Positions 1 to 10,949 of a stretch of 54,423 bases of DNA are shown in pieces. The stretch is taken from assembly GCA_020849655.1 (NCBI GenBank), contig JADLFU010000143.1:1-54423 (forward strand). The letters are read 5' to 3'. Made by a program: the position numbers and the translations under genes. The notes beneath the pieces are model-generated. The model searched no databases, was not told where the DNA came from, and saw only the letters and a program-made list of their open reading frames with translations. This DNA is from Polyangiaceae bacterium. GTDB taxonomy: Bacteria > Myxococcota_A > Polyangia > Polyangiales > Polyangiaceae. Numbering within the stretch: the first letter of the stretch is position 1; each line of letters begins with the position of its first letter.

Positions 1-1509
<1,509 letters not shown>

Positions 1510-1735
1510 CGCCGCCCTCGAATCCGGGCCTCGGAGCCCGCTGAGAATTGCCACCATCCGACCACCGCCCCGCGCCTCGGGCATCCCGTCCGGGGAGCGA
1601 CCACGGGGTCGCGCGCTGAAGAAAGCACTGAACAAGAGACGGAACCGCGCCACCCTCGACGCCTGAAAACCCCCTCCACCGGAGGACGCCCCCCAGGTTG
1701 TCCCCAGGCTTGTCGAGGGTCTCTCCCCACGCACT

Positions 1736-1789
1736 CCACAACCTGTGGTGTCCGTGCGGCGAGGGAGACACCTTTACTAGTGGTGCTAG
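1736..1789 (-). promoter_or_regulatory. Two palindromes, candidate operators for nrdJ
   Basis: CCACA-ACC-TGTGG (1736-1748) and CTAG-TGGTG-CTAG (1777-1789) are perfect inverted repeats whose centres are about 41 bases apart, close to four helical turns. A TAGTAA hexamer that could act as a -10 element lies within the second palindrome on the minus strand. Paired sites upstream of nrd genes are usually NrdR boxes, but these do not match the AT-rich NrdR consensus well and the spacing is larger than the usual three turns. This is a site prediction only. Confidence 0.3.
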
Positions 1790-1879
1790 ACGTTCGTCCA
1801 GGGCTTCTTGCGCCACGAAGGAGGCGCAGGCGGAGAGGCACGCCCCGAACGGCGCGAATGTTCACGGCAATTCCGTTCA

Positions 1880-1902
1880 CTGAACAAACCTGGCTTGCCA
1901 GG
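1880..1902 (-). terminator. Probable intrinsic terminator after the zinc-ribbon gene
   Basis: On the minus strand a perfect CCTGGC-AA-GCCAGG hairpin is followed directly by TTTGTTC. It sits about 50 bases after the stop codon of the zinc-ribbon gene, which is where the transcript of the 6055-1951 gene group should end before the nrdJ promoter. The U-tract is short and interrupted, so efficiency is uncertain. Confidence 0.5.
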
Positions 1903-1950
1903 CACCCCGAAATGAGACAGGCGAGCGCGCGGCGGCCCCGCTCGGCGCGG

Positions 1951-2493
1951 TCAGTCGAACCAGCCGCCGCCGTCGCTCGACGAGAACGCGTCCGAGACCG
2001 ACTCGAACACCGATCCGCCGTCGTCGCCTCCCGCGTCGTACGAGCCGGTCGCGCCGTCGTCCTGCCAGTCGTGGTGCTCGTGGTGGTGGTGCCCGCCCGA
2101 GCCGAGGTAGGCGCCGGCGACGGAGCCGAGGAACGACGCGCCGACGGGGCCCCACGCGCCGACGGTCTGCAGCGTGCGCTGCCGGGAGACCTCGGCGTCT
2201 CGCGCGGCCTTGCGCGCCTGCATCCCCTGGAACGCCTCGCCGCACGCGAGGCAGCCGGAGACGGTGTGAGGGGAGACGTTGTTGCAGAAGAGGCACTGCA
2301 CGACGATCCACTCGCGGCAGCGGACGCACCGGCTCTGCCCCCACGCGGACAGCTCGCCGCATTTCTTGCACGGGATGGCGTGCCGCGCCGCCTGCTCGGA
2401 GTACGCGGCCCGGCAGAACGGGCAGAGCGCATACCCGGGCTTCTGCGGGGCGCCGCAGCGCGGGCAGGTCGGTGATTCGTGCGCGTCGCTCAT
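1951..2493 (-). CDS. Multi-zinc-ribbon protein with Gly/His-rich C-terminus
   Basis: 180-residue protein of unknown function. The first 85 residues hold six CxxC pairs (Cys 10/13, 24/27, 42/45, 56/59, 67/70, 81/84), enough for three zinc ribbons, arranged like bacterial double-zinc-ribbon proteins. Residues 95-125 contain a Gly/Ala-rich hydrophobic stretch (VGASFLGSVAGAYLG) followed by a histidine cluster (HHHHEHH) and an acidic, Gly/Ser-rich tail ending in WFD. The His cluster could bind metal, or the protein could be a membrane-associated adaptor. It is the last gene of a minus-strand group with the membrane protein and the receiver-DUF4388 protein. No enzymatic motif is visible. Confidence 0.85.
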   Translation of the reverse strand: MSDAHESPTCPRCGAPQKPGYALCPFCRAAYSEQAARHAIPCKKCGELSAWGQSRCVRCREWIVVQCLFCNNVSPHTVSGCLACGEAFQGMQARKAARDAEVSRQRTLQTVGAWGPVGASFLGSVAGAYLGSGGHHHHEHHDWQDDGATGSYDAGGDDGGSVFESVSDAFSSSDGGGWFD

Positions 2494-2530
2494 GGTGTCG
2501 CCTCCGCGGCGCGGACACGAGCCAGCGCCG

Positions 2531-3607
2531 TCAGCGCACCGTAGCAGCGAACCCGAGCGCCTGCGCCTGCTCGGGGCCGGTGGCGCCGCGACGCCAGAGG
2601 ACGGCGTCCAGCACGTAGTGCACCGACTGCGGCAAGGTGAGCGCCGGCACGATCAGCCAGAGCGCCGACGAGGCGTCCAGCTCGGGCAGCCAGCCGAACA
2701 GCTCCGCGTGGTCACGCCAGACGAGCCGGTCCCAGGCGGCCTCCTCCACGACTGCGATCACGAGCAGCACGCCGACGAACGCGACCACGCCCCGGCGGCT
2801 GATCGCGGCGACGAGCGATCGGGGCCGCGTGCCCGACCTGGCCGTCGCGTACGCGTGGAGCAGCACGAAATAAGGCACGCCGTGCGGCAGCACGTTCAGC
2901 GCCGTGAAGCCCAGATCGTGATCGACCAGCTCGATGCCGACGACCCACGAGACGGCGGTCGACGTGACGACCGCGACCTTCCCGGCGCTCACCGGGAGCC
3001 CGGCGCGCGCGCGCCACAGCTGCCTCACGCCCCACGCCGCGAGCGTGATCGCGAGCGACACCCACCCGGCGACCACGACGATCCGCGGCGCCGGGATAGA
3101 GACGAAGTCCCCCTCGACGAACCACGCGAACGGCCTCGGCAACGACGCGTGCCACGCGAGCAGCGGGACAGCGGTCGAGAGGTAGATCGCCGCGTCGTCG
3201 AGCGCGCGGTCGAGCGGCGTCGAGGGGCCCGACTTCGCGCGGTAGATCGCGACCCACCCCGCCTGCTGACGCACGAAGTGAAACACGGCGACGTAGGCGA
3301 GCACGCGCCAGAACACCGCCGAGCCCGCCAGGTACAAGGCGACGCCCGCGGCGAGGCACGCGGCGGGCACGAGCGCGTAGAGGAGCGGGCGACGCCGCAG
3401 CTCCTCCGCGTCGAGGTACGTGCGAAACAGCGTCGAGTGGACGTGGGCGACGTCGACCGACACGACGAGCGCGACCCACGCCCACGTCGGGAGCTTGCCG
3501 GGGGACACCACGCCGAGCGGGACGAGCGCGGCGAGCGCGAGCCCGGCGAGCGTCGGGCCTACGAAGACCGCGAGGTCCGCGCGCCGCCCGAAGATCCAGG
3601 GGTTCAT
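2531..3607 (-). CDS. Multi-pass membrane protein with conserved histidines
   Basis: 358 residues with about eight to ten hydrophobic segments. Histidines sit at regular places near membrane boundaries: DVAHVHSTLFRTYLD, FHFVRQQAGW, LPHGVPYFVLLH, SVHYVLDAVLWRR. Such His clusters resemble those of membrane-bound di-iron or haem-type oxidoreductases, but I do not recognise a named family and will not assign a reaction. The start ATG 3607 gives an N-terminus directly before the first transmembrane helix. It lies 6 bases after the stop of the receiver-DUF4388 gene, so the two are almost certainly co-transcribed. Confidence 0.8.
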   Translation of the reverse strand: MNPWIFGRRADLAVFVGPTLAGLALAALVPLGVVSPGKLPTWAWVALVVSVDVAHVHSTLFRTYLDAEELRRRPLLYALVPAACLAAGVALYLAGSAVFWRVLAYVAVFHFVRQQAGWVAIYRAKSGPSTPLDRALDDAAIYLSTAVPLLAWHASLPRPFAWFVEGDFVSIPAPRIVVVAGWVSLAITLAAWGVRQLWRARAGLPVSAGKVAVVTSTAVSWVVGIELVDHDLGFTALNVLPHGVPYFVLLHAYATARSGTRPRSLVAAISRRGVVAFVGVLLVIAVVEEAAWDRLVWRDHAELFGWLPELDASSALWLIVPALTLPQSVHYVLDAVLWRRGATGPEQAQALGFAATVR

Positions 3608-3613
3608 CGCGGC

Positions 3614-6055
3614 TCAGGGCAGCGGCTTCGCCTTGGGCGCGAAGGGCCTGCACTCGTGCATCGGGCCCGTCTTGGCCAGCTCGACGCAGCGGGTGAACAC
3701 CTCCACGGACTCCGGGCGCTTGCCGAGGCTGAGGAGCGCCGTGCCCCAGTAGAGGTACCCGTTGGCGTCGCGGGGATCGGCCGCCACCGCGAGCTTCGCG
3801 GCTTCGATCGCGTCGGGGAACTTGCCGCGCTCGAGCAGCCCGAGCGCGCGCTTCGCGTGCTCCTTGGCCTTCGCCGGATCGACCTCGGCGCTCGACGTCG
3901 GCGCCGCGCTCGGCGTGGGAGGCGCGCTCGACGACGCAGGGGGCGCGGGCGTGGTGGGGACCGACGCGGGCGGCGCGGCGTGCGTGGTGGCAGGTGCGGT
4001 CGCGGTCGCGCGCTCGGGCGCGCGCGTCGGCGTCACGGCCGCAACCGGGGGCGGCGCGGGCGGCTCGGCCGTCTTCGAGCGCCACAGCGCGAACCCAACG
4101 AGACACACAGCCGCCGCCAGCGCGATCCAGACGACGTTCGTCAGCTGCTTCCTCCGCGCCTCGCGCTGGCGGAGCATCGCCGGGTCGGGCCGCGACTCCT
4201 CGTGCAGATCGTCGAACGCGTCGACGTGCGCGGGCTCCCGGGCGGCGTCGAAGAAGGCGCCGGAGATCTCGCTCTCCTCGTGCGCGGCGGCCTTCTGCTT
4301 GCCCACCGACGCGGGCGCCGCTGCTCGCTGCCTGCCCGCTGACACCGGGGCCGCCGCCCTCTCCTTGCCCGTCGAGGCCGGCGCGGACGCCTTCTCCTTC
4401 GCCGTCGACGCCGGCGCAGGCGCGGGCTCCGTGACCTCGGAGGACGCGGAGAGGCTCGCCGGAAGCGCGCTCGTGTCGATGATCTGCGTGCCCGAGGGGC
4501 CGGTGACGCCCTGCGCGTGCGCTGCCGCCGCCTTCAGATCACCGGACGGCATCGTGCGCGCCTGGCGAGGCTTCTTCTTCGACAGGGCCACGGGCTCCGT
4601 CGCGGCCTCCGGCAGCGCCGCCGCGGCCACCTCGGGCGGGACGCTGAGCGGCTGCGTCGTCCGACCGTCCTTCGACGTCCTGTCCGCCGGGGGCGCGTCG
4701 GGCAGCGGAGGGCCCGGCTCACCCAGCCCGGGGATGGTGTGGATGGGCGCGGAGAGCTCCTCGTCGGACTGCTTCGCGAGGGGCGTCGCGGCCACCGTCG
4801 ACGGGGCCTCCTCGCCCAGCTGCGGAGGGGGCGTCGCGGGGAGCGGGTGGTCGGAGGCGCGCTTCGCCATCGGCGTCTCGTCGAGCGTCGACGGCGCCTC
4901 GACGGACGACACGACGTCGCGCTTCGCCTGCGGCGTCTCGAGGCGGGTCGAGGGCCCCAGGTCGCTCAGCTGCGGCGCCTCGGTGGAGAACGCCTCGGGC
5001 GGGACGCTCGCGCGCATCGGGGGCCTGGACGGGCGCGGCTCGGGCTCGGCGCGCGGCGGCTCCTCGATCGAAGGGACGATGGCCGAGCTGCTGTCGTCCT
5101 CCTCGCTCCGCTCGAGGATCGTGAGCAGCCCCTCGAAGTAGAGCTTCGAGATCGTCGTCAGCGTGGAGAGGTCCTCGAAGGGCGACGCGTCGACGACCTG
5201 CAGCAGCGTGCGCTGGCCGTTGAACAGCCGCAGGATGCCGTTCAGCTCGTCGGGGATCTCCGGCAGCCGCTCGAGCAGCGCGGCGTGGTCGACCTCGAAC
5301 ACGGTGACGAGCGGCGGCAGCTGCTCGAGCAGCCTCCCCCACTCGTCGACGCGGCGCATGCCTTCCATCAGCAGGCCCTGCGTCGAGGTCTCGATGATGT
5401 CCTCGTTGTTGATCTGCGTGAAGTGGACCTCGAACTGGCCGTCGTTCCACAGCAGGGTGCGGTAGACGGCCTCCTCGCCGCGCAGCCGCGACAGCTCGGC
5501 GTCGATGACCTTGCCCTCGCGGAAGAACACCTTCGCCGACTGCTCCTCGTGCGTGAGCAGGACGAAGCCCGTCTTGCGGCTGACCTCGAAGGTCTGCAGC
5601 AGATCGATCACGGCCATGTCCTCGAGCGATCCCGAGAACCTCGTGCGGCTGCCGACCTTGCTGTTCGCGAGCCCCTCGGCCGTCCTCCGCGCGAGCAGGA
5701 GGTTCACCCGGGCGAGCAGATCGCGCACGAAGATCGGCTTCGTGAGGTAGTCCTCGACGCCGAGCTCGAGGCCGCGGATCTTGTCCTCGACGGTGCGCTG
5801 GCTGGTGAGGAAGACGACGGGCACCGCCGCGAGCTCGGGCGACTCCTTCATCTTCTTCACGAGCGCGTGGCCGTCGAGCGTCGGGAGGCGCGTATCGGCG
5901 ATCACGAGGTCGGGCGCGGACAGCTCGAGGCGCTCCCACGCCTCCTGCCCGTCCGACGCCGTCGAGACGACGTAGCCCGCGTTGCGGAGGCTGACCTCGA
6001 GCACCCGCACGCTTCTCGGATCCGCGTCGACGAGGAGGAGCTGGAGCTTGGCCAC
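3614..6055 (-). CDS. Receiver-DUF4388 response regulator with transmembrane anchor and TPR-like tail
   Basis: 813 residues. Residues 1-120 are a canonical receiver domain: acidic pocket near Asp10/Asp12, phospho-acceptor Asp54 (VIADTRLP), Thr84 and Lys106 (LTKP). Residues about 130-330 form a DUF4388/PATAN-like module ([23 protein letters not shown]). A long Pro/Ala/Thr-rich disordered segment follows (about 335-630), with repeated patterns such as TPLAKQ, TPMAKR and TPQAKR. A single hydrophobic helix near residue 645 precedes a C-terminal TPR-like pair ([20 protein letters not shown]). A receiver on one side of a membrane and a TPR on the other is unusual for a response regulator. It starts the gene group with the membrane and zinc-ribbon proteins, and no cognate kinase is nearby. 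Confidence 0.9.
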   Translation of the reverse strand: MAKLQLLLVDADPRSVRVLEVSLRNAGYVVSTASDGQEAWERLELSAPDLVIADTRLPTLDGHALVKKMKESPELAAVPVVFLTSQRTVEDKIRGLELGVEDYLTKPIFVRDLLARVNLLLARRTAEGLANSKVGSRTRFSGSLEDMAVIDLLQTFEVSRKTGFVLLTHEEQSAKVFFREGKVIDAELSRLRGEEAVYRTLLWNDGQFEVHFTQINNEDIIETSTQGLLMEGMRRVDEWGRLLEQLPPLVTVFEVDHAALLERLPEIPDELNGILRLFNGQRTLLQVVDASPFEDLSTLTTISKLYFEGLLTILERSEEDDSSSAIVPSIEEPPRAEPEPRPSRPPMRASVPPEAFSTEAPQLSDLGPSTRLETPQAKRDVVSSVEAPSTLDETPMAKRASDHPLPATPPPQLGEEAPSTVAATPLAKQSDEELSAPIHTIPGLGEPGPPLPDAPPADRTSKDGRTTQPLSVPPEVAAAALPEAATEPVALSKKKPRQARTMPSGDLKAAAAHAQGVTGPSGTQIIDTSALPASLSASSEVTEPAPAPASTAKEKASAPASTGKERAAAPVSAGRQRAAAPASVGKQKAAAHEESEISGAFFDAAREPAHVDAFDDLHEESRPDPAMLRQREARRKQLTNVVWIALAAAVCLVGFALWRSKTAEPPAPPPVAAVTPTRAPERATATAPATTHAAPPASVPTTPAPPASSSAPPTPSAAPTSSAEVDPAKAKEHAKRALGLLERGKFPDAIEAAKLAVAADPRDANGYLYWGTALLSLGKRPESVEVFTRCVELAKTGPMHECRPFAPKAKPLP

Positions 6056-6134
6056 GGGCAGGGCCTACCTAGACCCCAAACCGAGCCTGCCGCAACTTCC
6101 TCTCGGGGGAGGTTCGGGTATACATGCGGGCGCC

Positions 6135-6938
6135 TTGTCCGCCGCGTCCTCCGCCGATCCCGCCCCGTCCCCAGGGTTGTTGCACGGCCTCGGCGAGGGC
6201 CTGCTCGAGATGGCCCAGACGGCGGGCGGGATGACCCTGCTGCTCTTCAAGGTGCTCTCCCGCCTGCTGCGCCTGCAGTTCGACCGGCAGGAGCTGATGC
6301 GAAACCTCTACAAGATGGGCGTCAAATCGATCCCCATCGTGATCGTGACGTCGCTGTTCACGGGCGGCATCATGGTCATCCAGGCGGCGCCCATCGTGAA
6401 GCGCTACGCCGCGCAGGGGCTGCTCGGCTGGGCGGCCGGGTTCGGCACGCTGCGCGAGATCGGCCCGCTCTTGACGGCGCTGATGCTGTCCGGACGCGTC
6501 GGCGCGAACAACACGGCGGAGCTCGGCACGATGGTCGTGACCGAGCAGATCGACGCGCTGCGCGCGCTCGCGATCGATCCCATCGGGTTCCTCATCACGC
6601 CGCGGGTGATCGCGTTCGTGACGACGTTGTTCCTCGCCACCTTGTACGCCGACGCGCTCGCGCTCTTCGGCGCCGCGTACGCGGGGTACGGCCTGCTCGA
6701 CGTCGAGCCGCGCGTCTTCTACAACGGCCTGACGTCGGGGCTGCTGACCCTCTCGGACGTCGGCGTGGGCCTCGTGAAGAGCGTCGTGTTCGGCATCGTG
6801 ATGTCGCTCGCCTCGTGCCACTACGGCCTGTCGGTGCAGGGCGGCGCGCCGGGCGTCGGTCGCGCCGTCAACGCGACGGTCGTCGCGAGCGCCGCGGGGA
6901 TCTTCGTCCTCGACTACTTCGTCAGCTTCAGCCTCTAG
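6135..6938 (+). CDS. MlaE-family ABC transporter permease
   Basis: Integral membrane subunit of an MCE/Mla-type lipid ABC transporter. The body (FTGGIMVIQAAPIVKRYAAQG, LREIGPLLTALMLSGRVGANNTAELGTM, EQIDALRALAIDP) matches the MlaE/TRIGALACTOSYLDIACYLGLYCEROL1 family throughout, with four to five membrane segments. The open frame extends upstream to 5982, but that part is antisense to the start of the receiver gene, so TTG 6135 (267 residues) is proposed; ATG 6210 is an alternative but would cut into the conserved N-terminal amphipathic region. The ATPase gene follows after one base. No MlaD (MCE-domain) gene follows, which is atypical for a complete system. Confidence 0.85.
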   Translation: MSAASSADPAPSPGLLHGLGEGLLEMAQTAGGMTLLLFKVLSRLLRLQFDRQELMRNLYKMGVKSIPIVIVTSLFTGGIMVIQAAPIVKRYAAQGLLGWAAGFGTLREIGPLLTALMLSGRVGANNTAELGTMVVTEQIDALRALAIDPIGFLITPRVIAFVTTLFLATLYADALALFGAAYAGYGLLDVEPRVFYNGLTSGLLTLSDVGVGLVKSVVFGIVMSLASCHYGLSVQGGAPGVGRAVNATVVASAAGIFVLDYFVSFSL

Positions 6939-6939
6939 G

Positions 6940-7683
6940 GTGATCTCGTTCCGCAACGTCAAGAAGTCGTTCGGCCCGAAGTCGGTGCTGAAGGGCGTCA
7001 GCTTCGACGTGCAGGACGGCGAGGTGTTCTTCATCATCGGCGCGTCGGGCGTCGGCAAGAGCGTGCTCATCAAGCACCTCATCGGCCTCCTCTACCCCGA
7101 CGACGGCGAGATCTACCTGGACGGCGAGGAGGTCAGCCGGTTCGACGAGGCCCGCATGTACCCGGTGCGGAAGAAGTGCGCGATGGTGTTCCAGCACTCG
7201 ACGCTCTTCGACAGCATGTCGTGCATCGAGAACGTCATGCTGCCGCTGAAGAAGCACAAGGGCATGACCGACAAGGAGGCCCGCGCCGACGCGCTGCAGC
7301 GGCTCACGCAGGTGCACATGCGCGAGTTCGCCGACAGGTTCCCCTCCGAGCTCGGCGACGGCATGCGCAAGCGCGTCGCCATCGCGCGCGCGCTCACGCT
7401 CGATCCGAGCTACGTGCTCTTCGACGAGCCGACGACCAGCCTCGATCCGGTGAGCGCGCGGCGCGTCGACCACCTCATCCGCGAGCTGTCCGACACGGTC
7501 GGCGTCACGAGCATCGTCGTGTCGCACGATCTCGTCAGCATCTTCTCGATCGCCGACCGCATCGTGATGCTCTACCAGGGCCAGGTGAAGCTGCTGGGGA
7601 CGAAGGCCGACTTCCGCAGCACGCCCGATCCCATCATCCAGCAGTTCATCAACGGGCGCGCCGAGGGCCCGATGGAGACCTGA
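6940..7683 (+). CDS. MlaF-family ABC transporter ATP-binding protein
   Basis: 247-residue ATPase partner of the preceding permease. Walker A is GASGVGKSVL (about residues 32-41), the signature loop is LGDGMRKRVAIARAL, and Walker B is VLFDEPTTSLDP, where DEPTTSLDP and the MRKR signature are typical of MlaF rather than of general importers. It begins with GTG 6940, one base after the permease stop, so translation is probably coupled. Together the pair should move lipids between inner and outer membrane; the substrate-binding MCE protein must be encoded elsewhere. The gene converges with the HMG-CoA reductase gene, 27 bases away. Confidence 0.93.
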   Translation: MISFRNVKKSFGPKSVLKGVSFDVQDGEVFFIIGASGVGKSVLIKHLIGLLYPDDGEIYLDGEEVSRFDEARMYPVRKKCAMVFQHSTLFDSMSCIENVMLPLKKHKGMTDKEARADALQRLTQVHMREFADRFPSELGDGMRKRVAIARALTLDPSYVLFDEPTTSLDPVSARRVDHLIRELSDTVGVTSIVVSHDLVSIFSIADRIVMLYQGQVKLLGTKADFRSTPDPIIQQFINGRAEGPMET

Positions 7684-7710
7684 GCGGGCCCGGCGTGCGT
7701 CGCAGGGCCG

Positions 7711-9018
<1,308 letters not shown>

Positions 9019-9148
9019 GCGACGCAACCTGTGACAGCGCCGCGGGCGCGTGTCTTGGGAGGCTCGGAGGAGGTTCGCGCGCGCCGCACCGCGACGGCGG
9101 GATCACGCGAGGGCCCCCGCGTCCTCGTCGCGCCACGGCATTCACGGG

Positions 9149-9165
9149 TTGGCATCGCGCTCGCA
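9149..9165 (+). promoter_or_regulatory. Candidate sigma-54 (-24/-12) promoter
   Basis: TTGGCAT at 9149-9155 and TCGCA at 9161-9165 place GG and GC exactly ten bases apart, as in the -24/-12 consensus TGGCAC-N5-TTGCA with two mismatches in the flanks. It lies about 70 bases before the start codon of the small gene at 9232. Myxobacteria use many sigma-54 promoters, but a single such match in GC-rich DNA can arise by chance. Confidence 0.3.
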
Positions 9166-9231
9166 AGGGCGGCTGCGAGGAACTTTGCCGTCCCGTCAGA
9201 CGTCGAAGAGAACACCGACACGAGGCCCCAG

Positions 9232-9531
9232 ATGTCCACCGCAGTCGTCCACGAACGCTTCTTGACCCTGGTCGCACAGGCGCGGCGCCTCCACCGCAAG
9301 GGGGAGCGCAAGAAGGAGCTGACGGCGCTGCGGCAAGCCTGCCTGCTCGAGGAAGACTGCGCCTCCGCCTGGACGCTGTACGCGGCGCGCCTCGCCGACG
9401 CCGGGCGGAGGGAGGACGCGGCCCAGGCGTTTCGGCACGCGATCTGGCTGCGGCACCGCGACGGCGACCTCGCCCGCGAGCGCGCGACCGTCACTGTGGC
9501 CGCGCGACGCGGTGTGCCGCTCGCGGCTTGA
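9232..9531 (+). CDS. Small TPR-like helical protein
   Basis: 99 residues from ATG 9232. The sequence (HERFLTLVAQARRLHRKGERKK, then ALRQACLLEEDCASAWTLYAARLADAGRREDAAQAFRHAIWLRHRDGD) has the helix-turn-helix rhythm and small-residue pattern of one to two tetratricopeptide repeats, so a protein-protein interaction role is likely. It is easily missed because the same frame stays open far upstream, antisense to the HMG-CoA reductase gene; that upstream part has no coding character. A hairpin (GTCGCC-TCC-GGCGAC, 9533-9547) directly follows the stop. Function unknown. Confidence 0.65.
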   Translation: MSTAVVHERFLTLVAQARRLHRKGERKKELTALRQACLLEEDCASAWTLYAARLADAGRREDAAQAFRHAIWLRHRDGDLARERATVTVAARRGVPLAA

Positions 9532-9622
9532 GGTCGCCTCCGGCGACGCGGCGTGAGCGTCGGTCTCGGGGCTCTCCGGCGCTCTGGCTGGAGCGTCGGT
9601 GTCGCGGTTGGGCTCCGGCCGG

Positions 9623-9835
9623 TCAGGAGGGCGGGAGCTGAAGGTGGGCTTCCGGGAGCGGGGTGCCGGTGGCCCTCGGGGGCGTTCGGCCGAGCGACAG
9701 GGTCGCGAAGAAGATACCGACGGTTACGGCAAGGATGGCTGCGTGAGCGACGAAAGCACCGGTGATCCCCCCCAGTACACCGAGTGGCGCCATGGTCGCG
9801 AGCGCTGCCAGACACCAAGGACTCAGCTTCTTCAT
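9623..9835 (-). CDS. Small membrane protein
   Basis: 70 residues, MKKLSPWCLAALATM... with two hydrophobic helices (about residues 7-22 and 26-46) separated by a short glycine turn, then a Pro-rich tail. A clear ribosome-binding site (GGAGG) sits five bases before ATG 9835, which is the main evidence that this is a real gene. The first helix could also act as a signal peptide. No family is recognised. The upstream 265-base gap contains an AT-richer segment (about 9900-9930) that may hold its promoter. Confidence 0.55.
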   Translation of the reverse strand: MKKLSPWCLAALATMAPLGVLGGITGAFVAHAAILAVTVGIFFATLSLGRTPPRATGTPLPEAHLQLPPS

Positions 9836-9981
9836 AGAACCTCCGAGTGTGGTCTTTGTCGGGACGAAGGGGCTCGCCGGTGCTCAGGCGGCCACTTCGG
9901 CCTACATGTAAGATAAGCTGCCACAAGCGGTACGAAGGGCCAAGAAACTGAGTCGGTGACCTGGCGCGCCGCCGAGAGGGG

Positions 9982-9998
9982 ACGGACCGTCGGTCCGT
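9982..9998. repeat. Perfect inverted repeat (hairpin)
   Basis: ACGGACC-GTC-GGTCCGT, a 7-base stem with 3-base loop, lies between the end of the 10101-10463 gene and the small membrane protein gene, both on the minus strand. No T-tract follows on either side, so it is either a weak terminator or a protein-binding site. The rest of 9836-10100 holds nothing else recognisable. Confidence 0.4.
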
Positions 9999-10100
9999 GG
10001 GAGCCGCGAAGTAGTCAGAGCGCGGCACCTATACAAGTGAAAAACGCTTCATCAGGGCAACGCTCGTTCAGTGTTCCCGGATTCCTGCAGCGCCAGGCGC

Positions 10101-10463
10101 TCAATCCAGCGGAATTTCTGCGGTCGCGCGGCCTTCGCCGATCTCCACGCGGACGGGGACCGTGATCGTTTTGTCAGAGCGCTCGAGGCGTGCGGAGGCC
10201 TCCCAGACGCCCCTGACGAGGCTGGGGCGCATCGTCACGGCGGGCGGCGCTCCCCCGGGGAACGCCCAGCGAGCCCCCGCGACCTCCTCCCTCGTGGACG
10301 TCACGAACTTGATCTCCATCGCTCGAAGATCGGATCGATCTCCTCGAAATTTCAGGACAACCTCCCGCTCGAAAGGCCACGAGCTCCGCGCGACCAGGAG
10401 CGCCACGAGCAGGCCGAGGAGGAGGCAGGCGCCGGCGAGGCGACGCTGGAGCGCCAGGCTCAC
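10101..10463 (-). CDS. Small membrane-anchored protein, partner of cytochrome c lipoprotein
   Basis: 120 residues starting at GTG 10463, whose bases overlap the TGA of the upstream cytochrome c gene (GTGA), so translation is probably coupled. Residues 8-26 form one hydrophobic helix (LAGACLLLGLLVALLVA); the remainder is a beta-rich periplasmic domain (FEREVVLKFRGD, PVRVEIGEGRATAEIPLD). The alternating hydrophobic pattern suggests a small immunoglobulin-like or FixH-type fold, but no family is recognised. Pairing with a cytochrome c suggests an electron-transfer or cytochrome-assembly role. Confidence 0.65.
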   Translation of the reverse strand: MSLALQRRLAGACLLLGLLVALLVARSSWPFEREVVLKFRGDRSDLRAMEIKFVTSTREEVAGARWAFPGGAPPAVTMRPSLVRGVWEASARLERSDKTITVPVRVEIGEGRATAEIPLD

Positions 10464-10864
10464 GGCGCGCGCCTGGCCCGGATGCGCTTGACGAGCCCGT
10501 CGACGAGCGGCGGGGGCAGCTCGAAGCGCGGCATCCTCCCCTTGCCGCCGGTGATCGCCGCCGACATCTGCGCGTCGGAGGTGCGCGCCTGCCAGGCCGC
10601 GTCGGTGAGGTTGGCGGCCTGGGTCTGCGCGCCCTGGGGACCGTCTCCCCTGCCCTCTCGGCCGTGGCACGACGCGCACTGGCGCTGCCAGGTGAGCTCG
10701 ACCATCTCCGCCTGGGCGTCGACGCTCGCGGAGGACTGTGACGGGCGGCTCGGCGCCGCGGCCGCGTTCGGAGGGAGATCGTGGTCGGCAGGCGTCCACT
10801 CGCGGACGGCGTCGTTCCGGCACCCGGAGAGGCACAGCAGCGCGGCGGCGAGGAGCTTCTGCAC
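10460..10864 (-). CDS. Cytochrome c family lipoprotein
   Basis: 134 residues from GTG 10864. A lipoprotein signal (QKLLAAALLCLSGC) is followed by a low-complexity linker and a class I cytochrome c domain with haem motif CASCHGREGRGDGP and a distal Met in GGKGRMPRFELPPPLVDGLVKRI. A longer in-frame start (GTG 10909) would begin inside the terminator hairpin of the upstream gene and add residues before the lipobox, so the shorter start is preferred. It shares GTGA with the next gene. The protein probably donates or accepts electrons at the outer face of the inner membrane or on the outer membrane. Confidence 0.8.
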   Translation of the reverse strand: MQKLLAAALLCLSGCRNDAVREWTPADHDLPPNAAAAPSRPSQSSASVDAQAEMVELTWQRQCASCHGREGRGDGPQGAQTQAANLTDAAWQARTSDAQMSAAITGGKGRMPRFELPPPLVDGLVKRIRARRAP

Positions 10865-10890
10865 GGCGCGCGGCCATACCCGCCCGCCGG

Positions 10891-10928
10891 ACAAAAGCAA
10901 AGAGGGCACGCCTCGAGGCGCGCCCTCT
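10891..10928 (-). terminator. Strong intrinsic terminator after the OmpA-like gene
   Basis: On the minus strand a 26-base hairpin (10902-10927; GAGGGC at the base, CCTCGAGG at the tip, one G-U pair) is followed by TTTGCTTTTG. This is the clearest rho-independent terminator of the window. It lies within the still-open reading frame of the OmpA-like gene, so a transcript ending here would carry no in-frame stop codon. Confidence 0.85.
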
Positions 10929-10949
10929 CTCGGACGGAGTCCGCTTCGA

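Larger units (their letters stand above)
1510..1950. other. 441-base intergenic region upstream of nrdJ
   Basis: No credible gene is seen here. On the minus strand the order is: a terminator-like hairpin just after the zinc-ribbon gene, a CTAG-N5-CTAG inverted repeat (1777-1789), a CCACA-N3-TGTGG inverted repeat (1736-1748), and hairpins at about 1674-1686 and 1597-1612 (GCGACC-N4-GGTCGC) in the probable leader of nrdJ. The cobalamin-riboswitch box that might be expected for a B12 enzyme was not recognised. The long leader and paired palindromes suggest regulation of nrdJ, but no named regulator can be assigned. Confidence 0.4.

Noticed and set aside
1510-1620. Cobalamin riboswitch in the nrdJ leader
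   Set aside because: Hairpins are present, but the conserved B12-box sequence was not found by eye; a covariance search would be needed.
1875-1902. LexA-type box (GTTCA-G-TGAAC) near the zinc-ribbon terminator
   Set aside because: The core is palindromic, but the flanks match the myxobacterial LexA consensus poorly and the site is far from the nrdJ start.
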